From assembly GCA_003660235.1 (NCBI GenBank), contig QGON01000058.1:46003-110002 (forward strand): 64,000 nt of DNA, in the 5' to 3' direction. Within the stretch, counting starts at the first letter, position 1; each line of letters opens with the position of its first letter. A program made the translations under genes and the position numbers. Below are positions 22,336 through 30,861 of this stretch, piece by piece. The notes under the pieces were generated by a model. That model saw only the letters and a list, made by a program, of their open reading frames with translations, did no database searches and was not told the origin of the DNA. Source of the stretch: a bacterium endosymbiont of Escarpia laminata. GTDB lineage: Bacteria > Pseudomonadota > Gammaproteobacteria > Chromatiales > Chromatiaceae.

Positions 22336-22872
22336 ATGGATAACTATAAAATACTCTTTGCTGGGCCGGTTAGTGCAGGTAAGACCACAGCAATCACCAG
22401 CGTCTGCGCTACCCCTCCCCTGACTACCGAGGCACAGGCTACCGACATATCCCGGGATTACAAAACGACCACCACAGTCGCCATGGATTACGGGACAATG
22501 CAGCTGCCGGGGATTGGAACCCTTCATCTCTACGGCACACCTGGCGAAACACGCTTTGACTTCATGTGGGATATTCTGAGCAAGGGCAGCACTGGCCTGG
22601 TACTGCTCATCGACAACACCCATCCAGACCCTTTCAGTGAACTGCACTTTTTTCTCCGGGCATTCAAAAAAATCATCAAAAAAAGTCGCATTGCCATCGG
22701 CATCACCAAAACAGACATCTGCGTTACCCCCAGAATCAATGATTATCAGGCGCAACTACGGAACGTCCTTCCTAATATTCCCGTTTTTTCGGTAGATGCG
22801 AGAAACCAAATAGACGTAGCATTACTTGTCGAAGCATTAATGGTTTCATTGGATCTGGAATTGGCTGCCTGA
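22336..22872 (+). CDS. Small Ras/Arf-like GTPase (MglA-type)
   Basis: The 178-residue protein has a complete set of G motifs: G1 GPVSAGKT at 10-17, a threonine-rich switch I (DYKTTTTVAMDYG, 41-53), and G3-like GTPG at 67-70, where classical Ras has DxxG and MglA also deviates. G4 is TKTD at 124-127, and a SVDAR motif is near the end. Bacterial GTPases of this group pair with roadblock/LC7 proteins to set polarity or control motility and surface structures. Two roadblock-like genes follow directly, supporting this. The actual output in this organism is unknown. Confidence 0.85.
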   Translation: MDNYKILFAGPVSAGKTTAITSVCATPPLTTEAQATDISRDYKTTTTVAMDYGTMQLPGIGTLHLYGTPGETRFDFMWDILSKGSTGLVLLIDNTHPDPFSELHFFLRAFKKIIKKSRIAIGITKTDICVTPRINDYQAQLRNVLPNIPVFSVDARNQIDVALLVEALMVSLDLELAA

Positions 22873-22873
22873 C

Positions 22874-23515
22874 GTGGAAAACTATCTTTTAATGCAGGGT
22901 TTGTTTGTACTCCCATCGCCCGCTGGTGCCTACTACTGTGTCTCTGCACCCGATCCGACATTAGCCAGAATCATGCTGCGCGCCATGATGGATGGAGAGT
23001 CGAGCCATCGTTTAACCCTGGATAACTTGATATCCTGGAGCCAAGTCGACGAAGAAGAGACTCTGGAGACGCTCTACAAAGCACAGGCCATGGGTTGGAT
23101 CGAGGGCTTTGAAGAGAGACACGCAGCGCCGAAGGAAATCATCGAGCAGTTGTTGCCAAAATTGCTCCCAAAGCTTTCGGGCAGCGGCAAAGTCATTTTG
23201 GCGGATTATCAGGGATTTTCCATCTATTCCCTGGGTTTTTCCAACGAAACTGCGGTATATCTGTCCGCTATCAGCGCTGACATTGCCTCGATGCACGAAC
23301 GTCGGCTCAACATTTTGCATGATAAGCTGGAATTCTGGACCAGCGCATGGGCATTGGTGGACGCAGCAGGAAACAGCCAGGTTGGATTCTGGCCAATCTA
23401 CATTGGTGAACACCGATTCGTGCTCGTCATCGGCGGCGTACCACATCTTAATCAGCCGGTATTGACCCAGCTGATTTGGGCATTGAACAAACGTTATGGA
23501 AAGCTGAATAGGTAG
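22874..23515 (+). CDS. Roadblock/LC7-like partner protein (GTG start)
   Basis: The 213-residue protein starts with GTG one base after the GTPase stop, so translation is coupled. Residues 1-95 are a helical domain of unknown type. Residues ~105-205 (KVILADYQGFSIYSLGFSNE, then IGEHRFVLVIGG) have the alternating strand pattern of roadblock/LC7 domains, which form dimers that bind Ras-like GTPases. It probably acts as regulator or partner of the upstream GTPase. The domain assignment rests on pattern only. Confidence 0.65.
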   Translation: MENYLLMQGLFVLPSPAGAYYCVSAPDPTLARIMLRAMMDGESSHRLTLDNLISWSQVDEEETLETLYKAQAMGWIEGFEERHAAPKEIIEQLLPKLLPKLSGSGKVILADYQGFSIYSLGFSNETAVYLSAISADIASMHERRLNILHDKLEFWTSAWALVDAAGNSQVGFWPIYIGEHRFVLVIGGVPHLNQPVLTQLIWALNKRYGKLNR

Positions 23516-23662
23516 AAATACCTACCCTTGCCTTCGCACCATGAATTTAAGAGAAAGCACCGCCGGTCACAAGGTCGAGAAATTCACCTCTCCCCGCCGG
23601 GGCTGTAAAATAATGAAAACAACAGAAATCTACAACATTTTTATAAAGTTGGGGAAATAAAC

Positions 23663-24025
23663 ATGCGCTCAGACATGCTGAACTCTATATTGAGTGATCT
23701 TAACGGCACTTCAGCTGATATCGAAGCATCCGGGGTTATCTCCACAGATGGCTTGATGATGGCGTCACAACTGCCTGCGGGAATGGATGAAGACAGGGTT
23801 GGCGCAATGAGTGCCGCCATGCTCTCACTGGGAGACCGTACCGCCCAGGAGCTTGCCCGCGGCGAGCTCGAACAGGTCCTGGTGAAAGGCAAAAACGGTT
23901 ACGTGCTTATGATGCACGCCGGCGAGGAGGCGGTAGTGACTGTATTGGCAAAGCCCACAGCAAAACTTGGCTTAATCTTCCTCGACGTAAAGCGTGCAAC
24001 AGAAAACATCATCAAAATAATTTGA
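23663..24025 (+). CDS. Roadblock/LC7 domain protein (MglB-like)
   Basis: The 120-residue protein is a single roadblock domain: LNSILSDLNGTSADIEASGV, ISTDGLMMASQLPAG, and a C-terminal helix. It resembles MglB-type proteins, which act as GTPase-activating or anchoring partners for MglA-like GTPases. A strong ribosome-binding site (GGGGA) precedes the ATG. It lies 147 bp after the preceding gene on the same strand, with no clear terminator between. Confidence 0.85.
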   Translation: MRSDMLNSILSDLNGTSADIEASGVISTDGLMMASQLPAGMDEDRVGAMSAAMLSLGDRTAQELARGELEQVLVKGKNGYVLMMHAGEEAVVTVLAKPTAKLGLIFLDVKRATENIIKII

Positions 24026-24111
24026 TCCAAGACCCCGAGATCGCCATTTGATGGCATCAAGCCTTCACTCACTGTCAATATTGCTCTATCTCAGAGAGAG
24101 GTCACATCTGT

Positions 24112-24728
24112 GGTAGACTTGGCGGAACGGGCGTTGAAGCCTTTCGTAAATGGCAACGAACCGGCACTGTACACTCTGGAAAAGCAAAGTGCGACTCATC
24201 ACCCACTCTGACCATGAGCATCAACTCCGGCGTGTTCGGGAGATCAATCCCGATATCGAGGCCGCATTTCGTATACCTGATACAAAGCGACTCTGGTTGA
24301 ACGCCGGCAACTGGTGGGAGCAGGCTTCGAGCTACCTGGCCCGGCAGATCACACATGAGCCTTCCGATCTGCGCTCTCATGTACAGCGAATCTATCTCCA
24401 CTTACGTCTCAATGATGAGGCCGGCATCGCTGGCGCTCTGCTCGATTTGTATATTGCGCTTGGAGACAAAGGACAGCCGCTGAGAACCCGCATGTTGATT
24501 GTCGTAGCGGATATACTGGAGTCCACCTGGACCGAGTTCTTCATCCACCACCAGGATTCAGGGGTGCTTTCATCGGACATCACCCCGCCTGTCCAAACAT
24601 CCATGCTCACACTCGGGTTGACCGGAACGCCAAAGGTTATCTGCTGCAATAAAGAACAGCAATCATCGGAGACAGGATCACCCCCCTGTCTGAAAATTGT
24701 CTCTGCCGCAAGGAATCAGGGGTGGTAG
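24112..24728 (+). pseudogene. Uncharacterised gene at the end of the GTPase cluster, possibly frameshifted
   Basis: The frame from ATG 24150 (192 residues) contains a natural-looking segment, INPDIEAAFRIPDTKRLWLN then a Trp-rich helix and HVQRIYLHLRLNDEAG, but its first ~15 residues look non-coding. The other forward frame, from GTG 24112, reads VVDLAERALKPFVNGNEPAL and stops at about 24210, and looks like a plausible N terminus for the same protein. A single indel near 24185-24200 would join them. The last ~50 residues also look atypical. I do not recognise the family. It could be an intact short protein from 24150, or a decaying gene. Confidence 0.45.
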
Positions 24729-24795
24729 TGCTGGCTGAGCGTGTGAATTACAACTCCATACACGGGGTTCATCGAGAAGCGCTGGGGGATTGTCG

Positions 24796-25218
24796 CTATT
24801 CCCGGCCCGGACATGAAGTGTTGTTGCAACGCCCATAGATAATCAGAGAGTGGTCCTCCATTTCAAACCCATGCTCAGCGGCAATCTCTTTTTGCCGTTC
24901 CTCAATAGTGGCATCCATAAACTCTTCAACCTTCCCACAGAGCACACAGACGATGTGATCGTGATGTTCTCCACGATCCAATTCAAATACCGCGTGCCCT
25001 CCCTCAAAATTGTGCCGGGTAACCAAACCCGCCGTTTCAAACTGGGTCAGCACCCGATAGACTGTCGCCAGACCGATCTCTTCACCCTTTTCCAGAAGCA
25101 TCTTATAGACATCTTCGGCGCTAACATGGCGGGGCACACTCGCTTCAAGTAGCTCAAGAATCTTTACCCTTGGCAGGGTAACCTTCAAGCCTGCTTTTCT
25201 AATTTCCTGATTATCCAC
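24796..25218 (-). CDS. fur: Ferric uptake regulator
   Basis: This iron-responsive repressor has 140 residues. It has an N-terminal winged helix (VTLPRVKILELLEAS, RHVSAEDVYK), and a dimerisation and metal-binding domain with FELDRGEHHDHIVC, the zinc-type CVLC pair at about 92-95, and a second CNNTSC pair near the C terminus. It is divergent from bamE, an arrangement (fur | omlA) known from Pseudomonas. Confidence 0.96.
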   Translation of the reverse strand: MDNQEIRKAGLKVTLPRVKILELLEASVPRHVSAEDVYKMLLEKGEEIGLATVYRVLTQFETAGLVTRHNFEGGHAVFELDRGEHHDHIVCVLCGKVEEFMDATIEERQKEIAAEHGFEMEDHSLIIYGRCNNTSCPGRE

Positions 25219-25298
25219 TTATCACTACTCCGCCTTCGTGTTTTTCAGAAGGTGATGAGGTATCATCCTACATTGATTTTTATTGAATTGTACTCGTA

Positions 25299-26051
25299 AT
25301 GCAAAAGATTCTCATCTCTCTTTTGGTCAGCACTCTCCTCATCCTTGGCGGTTGTTCAAGCTGGCAGGACTTCTCCCTGGTCCATATTCCTGACATCCAA
25401 CAGGGCAACATCGTCACCCCTGAAGTGGTGGCTGAACTCAAACCGGGAATGAGCCGAAGACAGGTACGGTTCTTACTTGGCACCCCCCTCCTGGTGGATG
25501 TCTTTCATCAGAACAGATGGGACTACCTTTTCAGCATAAAAAGGCGCAACGATCCTCTGGAGATCAAGCACTTTTCCGTCTTTTTCGACGGTGACTCAAT
25601 GATCCGTTACAGTGGAGACATCAAACCTGCTGAAAACGTTGCTGAAGAGAAAGAAAAGAAAGAACTCGTAGTCAGCGTACCTGACTACACCGGCGAATTG
25701 GGTATCGTGGACAAGGTACTGCAAAAAGCCGGTCTCGATCAAGTGAGTCTTCGACCTCGTGATAGATTTTGGGACATCCCAGTCCCCAAAATCGACTCGG
25801 CCTTCGACAACCTGTTTGTGCCCCGGCCGTCCCGGTCACTGGCACTACGCGACAACCTCGCAAGCTCGTTGCCGCTCCGTTGCCAGCTCCCGATGACTGG
25901 ACGCCGCGCTCGGATGCCTACTTTGCTTCCCCTCTGGCGCAAGGCACGCCGGGTAAGCAGTGCGGCCTCGCGGCTACCGGGGACTACCAGCCTTCGCTTC
26001 GCTCTCCATGGCTGGCAGCGATCGAGGATGACTAGGACATATACTGCGTAG
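25299..26051 (+). CDS. bamE: Outer-membrane assembly lipoprotein BamE with its C terminus replaced by an inserted element
   Basis: This lipoprotein of the BAM complex helps fold outer-membrane proteins. It has a signal sequence with lipobox LGGC (residues ~16-19), then the BamE/SmpA core with IQQGNIVTPEVV, LKPGMSRRQVRFLLGTPLL and WDYLFSIKR. From residue ~148 (AGLD) the frame enters the 281-bp element and adds about 93 basic residues plus a few more before a stop at 26051. Without the element the gene would end AGLD-IEDD-stop at 26033-26035, so only the last four residues are displaced. The core domain is intact, so the protein may still work with a long basic tail. Confidence 0.85.
   Translation: MQKILISLLVSTLLILGGCSSWQDFSLVHIPDIQQGNIVTPEVVAELKPGMSRRQVRFLLGTPLLVDVFHQNRWDYLFSIKRRNDPLEIKHFSVFFDGDSMIRYSGDIKPAENVAEEKEKKELVVSVPDYTGELGIVDKVLQKAGLDQVSLRPRDRFWDIPVPKIDSAFDNLFVPRPSRSLALRDNLASSLPLRCQLPMTGRRARMPTLLPLWRKARRVSSAASRLPGTTSLRFALHGWQRSRMTRTYTA
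25740..26020 (+). mobile_element. 281-bp repeat element, copy 2 (end of bamE)
   Basis: This copy is identical to the one in hrcA, 8.85 kb away and in the same strand orientation, so the two form a direct repeat. The empty site would read CTCGAT/ATCGAG, a perfect 12-bp palindrome, and the bamE frame closes with IEDD and a stop. The hairpins described for copy 1 are present here too. It carries no transposase, and sequence identity suggests recent movement or gene conversion. Confidence 0.8.
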
Positions 26052-26092
26052 GCCAGATCTGGCGTTTCCGAAGGTCGAACGTAATAGAACTG

Positions 26093-26121
26093 CCGGTTCC
26101 GCTACGCTTGAACCGGCCTAC
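26093..26121. repeat. Single REP-like unit
   Basis: The 29-nt sequence from CCGGTTCCGCTACG to CCGGCCTAC is identical to the right arm of the paired repeat at 10122-10150. It lies between the converging bamE and rnfH genes. A degenerate partner arm (GTAGGCC near 26048) may precede it. Confidence 0.7.
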
Positions 26122-26155
26122 CCTAAACTAGCTGCGTGAAAAGCGTCTAGCCATC

Positions 26156-26485
26156 TCAGCTCTGCTCGCCGCCCCCTTTTCTCATCACCTTACCCTCGGC
26201 AGCGCGTTTCTTTCTCGCCTCCTTGGGATCAGCAATCAGTGGCCGATAGATCTCCACCCGGTCGCCACTGTTCAATACCGTATCCTGCTTGGTGAGTTTG
26301 CCGAAAATACCCACCTTGACTGAGTCCGGATCTATCTCAGGAAACTGCTGCAGAACGCCTGACGATTCGATGGCCTTGCGCACCGTCATGCCGGATGCAC
26401 CTTCGACCTTCAGAATGACCTGTTCATCAAGCTTTCCATAGGCCACTTCCACCAGAATATCTTTATCAGTCACGGTACACCTCAT
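26156..26485 (-). CDS. rnfH: RnfH family protein (RatB-like)
   Basis: This small ubiquitin-fold protein has 109 residues: ILVEVAYGKLDEQVILKV, then VKVGIFGKLTKQDTVLNSGD and VEIYRPLIADPKEARKKRAA, the family signature. Its biochemical role is not settled. Its ATG at 26485 lies inside the last codons of ratA (20-bp overlap). A GTG at 26473 is an alternative start that would give a more typical N terminus. The ratA-rnfH pair next to bamE and fur is a conserved arrangement. Confidence 0.88.
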   Translation of the reverse strand: MRCTVTDKDILVEVAYGKLDEQVILKVEGASGMTVRKAIESSGVLQQFPEIDPDSVKVGIFGKLTKQDTVLNSGDRVEIYRPLIADPKEARKKRAAEGKVMRKGGGEQS

Positions 26486-26900
26486 CCGCCCGCTTACAAA
26501 ACGAATCTACCATCGTGGTGGCAATATGGTTAAAAACCCTGCCGAAAGCAGCATTGATCAATCTACCGGAGAACTCAAAATCCAGTACCAGCTCCACCTT
26601 GCTCGCATCGGCTTTGAGGGGAGTGAAACGCCAGCCACCCTGCAATTTTTTGAATGGCCCATCCAACAGCTGGATATCCATCCGCTCATTGGCAACCAAC
26701 GCATTGCAGGTTGAAAAACTCTGTCGAATGCCGAGGCGGGACACCTCCAGCTCTCCACAGATCTGATCCTCGGTTCTTGAGATCAGGCGACTGGCGCTGC
26801 ACCAGGGGAGAAACTCCGGATAAGACTCAAAGTCACACACCAACCGGTACATCTCTTCCGCAGAGTGATGAACCAAGGCGCTTTTACTCACTATCGGCAT
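26466..26900 (-). CDS. ratA: RatA / COQ10-like START-domain protein
   Basis: The 144-residue SRPBCC/START-fold protein has the signature FYMLVCDFES-like segment YRLVCDFESYPEFLPWC, followed by LELDFEFSG-type strands and FNHIATTMVDSFCKRAD. In E. coli RatA was described as an inhibitor of 70S ribosome association, while homologues bind ubiquinone. It overlaps rnfH and lies 2 bp after the transporter gene's upstream side (26903), so the three minus-strand genes are closely packed. Confidence 0.88.
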   Translation of the reverse strand: MPIVSKSALVHHSAEEMYRLVCDFESYPEFLPWCSASRLISRTEDQICGELEVSRLGIRQSFSTCNALVANERMDIQLLDGPFKKLQGGWRFTPLKADASKVELVLDFEFSGRLINAAFGRVFNHIATTMVDSFCKRADEVYRD

Positions 26901-26902
26901 AC

Positions 26903-28309
26903 TCAGAAGATCCCGATAGCGTTAAGAAAGACGACAACAACGGCCAATGGCGAAATATAGCGGATCAACACCCGCCACAGGTCATAACGCCGAGCCTGCA
27001 TGGCAAACTCATCCATACTCGATTCCCGTTTCATCAGCCAGCCGGCAAATAACGCAATCAGCAAACCACCCAGCGGCAACATAATATTGGCTGCCAAATA
27101 GTCCAGCAGATCGAAGAAGGTCATACCAAACAACTTGTACTCATCTCCCGACCAAATATTGAAGGAGAAGATGCTGCCAAGTCCCAAAACCCAGGTCGTC
27201 ATACCGATCACCCCGGCTGCGCGTACGCGGCTCAAGCCACGATTCTCCACCAGCCAGGCCACCGCCGGCTCGATCAGGGAGATCGCCGAGGTCCAGGCGG
27301 CAAAGACCAGCAGGACAAAAAACAGGGTGCCGAAGATCTGCCCGCCGGGCATGGCGCCGAAGGCGATCGGCAGGGTCTGAAAGATCAGCCCGGGACCGGA
27401 TCCGGGCTCCAGGCCATTGGCAAAAACGATGGGGAATATCGCCATGCCTGCGACCAGCGCAACCAGAGTATCCAACAGGGCGATCAGCACCGCTGAACGG
27501 GCAATAGAGATTCCCTTCGGCATATAGGAGCCATAGACCATGATCGCTCCCATACCCAGGCTCAGGGTAAAGAAAGCGTGTCCCATTGCCACCAGAACGG
27601 GACCACCGGATAGTTCGCAGTTTTCAACTCCCGCCACGGTTTCACAAGCGTAGAACAGCTTGCCGAAATCAGGCTCAAAAAGAAATTTGAGCCCTTCGAT
27701 GAACGCCCCGGTGCTCATGGCATAACCCAGCATCACAAACAGCAGCACAAACAACGCCGGCATCAGGTAGATCACCGCCTTCTCCAGACCAGCCCGCACC
27801 CCACGCGCCACCACTGTCATGCTCATCAACATAAACAGGGTATGCCATGCAATCAGACGTTCCGGATCACCGGTAAGATCGGTGAAAACTGTCTGTACCC
27901 CCGCAGCATCGGCGCCATTGAAAATACCACCGGCCACCCGGAAGACATAGGCCAATGCCCAGCCGGCGATCACGCTGTAGTAAGAGAGGATAATAAAACC
28001 GGCCAGTACGGCGCTCCAGCCAACCAGGGACCAGGCGGAGCCGGCCCCCTCCTCCTTTGCCAGGGATGTCATGGTGTTGATCGGACTCTGCCTGCCGCGC
28101 CGTCCCAGCATCACCTCCGCCATCATGATCGGGATACCCACCACGGCAATACAGAGCAGATAGACCAGGACAAATGCACCCCCACCATGCTCACCGGTGA
28201 TATAGGGGAATTTCCATATATTGCCCAATCCCACCGCTGAGCCCGTGGCAGCCAGGATAAAGACCAGTCTGGATGACCACTGGCCGTGGATGGATGTCCG
28301 TTCTGTCAT
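26903..28309 (-). CDS. Sodium-dependent transporter (neurotransmitter:sodium symporter family)
   Basis: This inner-membrane Na+-coupled symporter, probably for an amino acid, has 468 residues and about 11-12 membrane segments. The first segment carries the family signature ATGSAVGLGNIWKFPYITGE (sodium and substrate site). Later motifs such as SLGMGAIMVYGSYMPKG and LFFVLLVFAAWTSAISLIEP also fit. Substrate cannot be told from sequence. It is inserted between ratA and smpB, which are closer neighbours in related genomes, and may be transcribed with ratA-rnfH. Confidence 0.9.
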   Translation of the reverse strand: MTERTSIHGQWSSRLVFILAATGSAVGLGNIWKFPYITGEHGGGAFVLVYLLCIAVVGIPIMMAEVMLGRRGRQSPINTMTSLAKEEGAGSAWSLVGWSAVLAGFIILSYYSVIAGWALAYVFRVAGGIFNGADAAGVQTVFTDLTGDPERLIAWHTLFMLMSMTVVARGVRAGLEKAVIYLMPALFVLLFVMLGYAMSTGAFIEGLKFLFEPDFGKLFYACETVAGVENCELSGGPVLVAMGHAFFTLSLGMGAIMVYGSYMPKGISIARSAVLIALLDTLVALVAGMAIFPIVFANGLEPGSGPGLIFQTLPIAFGAMPGGQIFGTLFFVLLVFAAWTSAISLIEPAVAWLVENRGLSRVRAAGVIGMTTWVLGLGSIFSFNIWSGDEYKLFGMTFFDLLDYLAANIMLPLGGLLIALFAGWLMKRESSMDEFAMQARRYDLWRVLIRYISPLAVVVVFLNAIGIF

Positions 28310-28424
28310 GGCGGAGACTGTTTTCCCTGAAACGCTTGTTCTAAAGCGATTTATTCTGCGTGAAATCAGCCCCTATAACAAGGCAGGACTGGCCGATAGA
28401 TGCCCACTCGCATAGAATGCGCCG

Positions 28425-28907
28425 ATGGGAAAAAAATCAAAATCAGCGAAATCCTCCGGCGGCTCTACCATCGCCCTCAACAAGAAGGCGAAGCACGACT
28501 TTTTTATCGAAGAGCGCTACGAGGCGGGCATCTCCCTGCAGGGGTGGGAGGTCAAGAGCCTGCGCGCGGGACGCGTGCAGATCAAGGAGAGCTACGTCAT
28601 CATTCAGAATGGCGAGGCCTACCTCTTTGGTGCCCACATCACCCCGCTCAAAACCGCCTCCACCCATGTCGCGACCGACCCAACCCGCAGCCGAAAGCTG
28701 CTGCTGCACCGCCGCGAACTGAGCAAACTCATCGGCCTGGTGGAGCGCAAAGGTTACACCCTGGTTCCCACCGCGCTCTACTGGAAAAAAGGCTACGCCA
28801 AACTGGAGATCGGCCTTGCCAAGGGTAAAAAGCAGCACGACAAACGCTCCAGCGACAAAGACCGTGACTGGAAGCGGGAGAAAGAGCGGATCTTCAAACG
28901 AGGCTAA
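28425..28907 (+). CDS. smpB: SsrA-binding protein
   Basis: It binds tmRNA and brings it to stalled ribosomes for trans-translation. The 160-residue protein has the OB-fold core: [39 protein letters not shown], and the basic C-terminal tail [20 protein letters not shown]. It lies 82 bp upstream of ssrA on the same strand, the usual pairing. Confidence 0.97.
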   Translation: MGKKSKSAKSSGGSTIALNKKAKHDFFIEERYEAGISLQGWEVKSLRAGRVQIKESYVIIQNGEAYLFGAHITPLKTASTHVATDPTRSRKLLLHRRELSKLIGLVERKGYTLVPTALYWKKGYAKLEIGLAKGKKQHDKRSSDKDRDWKREKERIFKRG

Positions 28908-28989
28908 TCCAGTCTCACTTCGGTATGGCACGGAACTTTCCGCTGTTCTATACTGTCTACCCTTGAGAACTTGAGAAAAGTTCCTCCTT

Positions 28990-29364
28990 GGGGGCGACGT
29001 AGGCTTCGACGGGGGTTACAAAACCTCAGGTGCATGTCGAGGGGCAGATAACCTCGTAAAACCAGCTGCAAACTTATAGTTGCCAACGACGACAACTACG
29101 CACTCGCTGCTTAAACCCCAGTAGGGTGCCGTCTGACTGGAGCCGTGCTTATGCGTCCAGGGTCTTCGGACCAATCAGGCGTCATATCTCATAGGATCGC
29201 GATGAAGCTTGTTCGGGGTGGATTCGTTAAAACTTACCGAAATCGCTATCTGCACGCCCTGTCCGTCGGGTGGCAGCCAGCTAAAAATAATAGACCGGAC
29301 TAAACATGTAGAACCTCAGGCAGAGGACTCGCGGACGGCGGTTCGAATCCGCCCGCCTCCACCA
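28990..29364 (+). ncRNA. ssrA: Transfer-messenger RNA (tmRNA)
   Basis: The 5' end GGGGGCG pairs with CGCCTCC at the 3' end to form the acceptor stem, followed by ACCA. The T-arm GGTTCGAATCC is present. The tag reading frame is at 29082-29114 (GCC ... TAA) and encodes ANDDNYALAA, a standard gammaproteobacterial proteolysis tag. The length of 375 nt is normal. The 3' end is a common integration target for tyrosine recombinases, and an integrase remnant follows. Confidence 0.95.
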
Positions 29365-29397
29365 TTTGAAGATCCAAAGCAATCCAATAAAGACCCT

Positions 29398-29425
29398 AAG
29401 CCCGCGTAACAGCGGGCTTTTTTAT
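29398..29425 (+). terminator. Rho-independent terminator after ssrA
   Basis: The stem AGCCCGC / GCGGGCT with a 6-nt loop is followed by TTTTTTATT. It lies 34 bp after the tmRNA 3' end. Confidence 0.9.
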
Positions 29426-29480
29426 TGTCTGACTGTCCGTTACACCGTCTAGTATTATCCTATGAAATCCACGATAAATG

Positions 29481-29528
29481 ACGGTAAGTTTGGCGGTAGC
29501 CCCACTTACCGCCACTGGAGTTACCGCC
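29481..29528 (+). promoter_or_regulatory. Repeated TACCGCC sites upstream of the integrase remnant
   Basis: GGCGGTA at 29492-29498 is inverted relative to TACCGCC at 29507-29513, and a further direct copy is at 29522-29528, immediately before the ATG. Such repeats before a P4-type integrase gene are plausible integrase- or autoregulatory-binding sites. The ribosome-binding site GGAG at 29517-29520 supports the start at 29529. Confidence 0.4.
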
Positions 29529-30070
29529 ATGCCACTCACTGACAGCGCCATCCGTAACGCCAAGCCCAAAGACAGGCAGTACAAACTGACAGATGGCTCG
29601 AGCTTGTATCTCCTCATTACGCCAAAAGGAGGGAAGTGGTGGCGATTGGATTACCGTTTCAAGGGCAAGCGGAAAACCCTCTCAATGGGGGTCTATCCTG
29701 ACGTGTCTCTGAAAGCTGCAAGAGACAGGAGATCAACAGCCCGAAAGCAATTGGTGGATGGAATTAACCCAAGCGAAGCCCGCAAAGCAACCAAGGCATC
29801 TCAATCAGGAGCAGACAGCCTAGAGGCCGTAGCCGTGAATGGTGGGGCAAGCATGAGCCCAACTGGTCGAAAACCCACTCCTCCCGGATCTTGCTGCGAC
29901 TGGAGAAAGACGTGTTCCCTTGGATTGGCTCAAGGACAATCGGCGAGATCACAGCACCTGAGCTACTGACAGTCCTTCGCCGAATAGAAGACAGAGGCGC
30001 ACTGGAAACAGCCCACCGCATCCACCAGAGCTGCGGGCAGATATTCCGCTATGCCGTAGCCACAGGCTGA
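29529..30070 (+). pseudogene. P4-type tyrosine integrase remnant (frameshifted and truncated)
   Basis: The ATG at 29529 begins MPLTDSAIRNAKPKDRQYKL, the DUF4102 arm-binding domain typical of island integrases. The frame is lost near 29836: one base appears missing, and the next frame resumes with REWWGKHEPNWSK, then LEKDVFPWIGSRTIGEITAP and HRIHQSCGQIFRYAVATG, ending in TGA at 30068-30070. The catalytic domain with the R-H-R-Y residues is absent. The location directly downstream of ssrA marks the left side of a genomic island. The gene cannot encode an active recombinase. Confidence 0.88.
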
Positions 30071-30153
30071 GGTGGTCAACCCGGTATCTTGGTACTGTCA
30101 AAGGTGCTCATGCATTATCTCCCTTTTGTATAAATGTGTTTCTTATATCCCTT

Positions 30154-30861
30154 CTAAACATCCAGACTAGCACCATGCTTTCGCAACCACTCCTTCCTCT
30201 CCCGGTAATCCGGCATCACTTTATCCACCTCATTCCAGAAAGCTTCGGTATGGTTACGGTGATGAAAGTGACACAGTTCATGCACCACGATGTAGTCGAT
30301 GATTTTGGGCGGCGCCATCATGCATTTCCAGTGAAAGTTCAGTACGCCAGTTTTGCCGCAACTGGCCCAACGGTAGCCCATCTCTTTGACTTTAACTCCC
30401 GCCACCTGAACACCGACCTTGGGCGCGAAGTAGTTAACCTGCTCACTAAATCGTCGTAGACCTTTATCGGCAAAGTAGGATTCAAAGGACTGTCGGGCCG
30501 ACTCGGGACCACCCCGTTCAACCACCGTACGGTTCAGGCAGAAACGGCCTTCTTTCAACTGCAAGGCACAACCCTGATCTGATACCAGTGACAACCGATA
30601 GGCACGGCCCAGGTACAAAAAAGTTTCGCCGTTGACCCATTCACGCACCACGGCGCTGGCGTTCAGATCCTTCCACTCGGCCAGGTTACGGTAGATCCAC
30701 ATACGCTTGCTTTCTACCACCGCATCGACCTGCTCCGGGGTGTAATCAGTCGGCGGACGTGCGGTCACCTGGCCGTTACGCTCGATCACAATATCTGTGG
30801 TCTTGCGCGGGCTACCGGGCAATAATTGATACTCAATATCCTTGACGCGGCGGGCGTTCAT
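30154..30861 (-). CDS. YgjP-like (DUF45) zinc metallopeptidase
   Basis: The 235-residue protein has the active-site motif HELCH at about residue 192, followed by H in HHRNHTEAFWNEV (HExxH plus a downstream ligand), and a C-terminal WLRKHG. This fits the YgjP/SprT-like family. Its ATG overlaps the hsdR stop (ATGA, 4 bp), so it is the last gene of the restriction operon. Homologues are often found next to type I restriction genes; their role there is not established. Confidence 0.85.
   Translation of the reverse strand: MNARRVKDIEYQLLPGSPRKTTDIVIERNGQVTARPPTDYTPEQVDAVVESKRMWIYRNLAEWKDLNASAVVREWVNGETFLYLGRAYRLSLVSDQGCALQLKEGRFCLNRTVVERGGPESARQSFESYFADKGLRRFSEQVNYFAPKVGVQVAGVKVKEMGYRWASCGKTGVLNFHWKCMMAPPKIIDYIVVHELCHFHHRNHTEAFWNEVDKVMPDYRERKEWLRKHGASLDV

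Noticed and set aside
25219..25298. Fur box between fur and bamE
   Set aside because: GATGAGGTATCATC is only a loose inverted repeat and matches the Fur consensus too poorly to call.
25737..26024. GATC target-site duplication flanking the bamE copy
   Set aside because: GATC is present on both sides in bamE but not in hrcA, and the bamE reading frame closes without assuming a duplication. The second GATC arises from the element end plus host bases.
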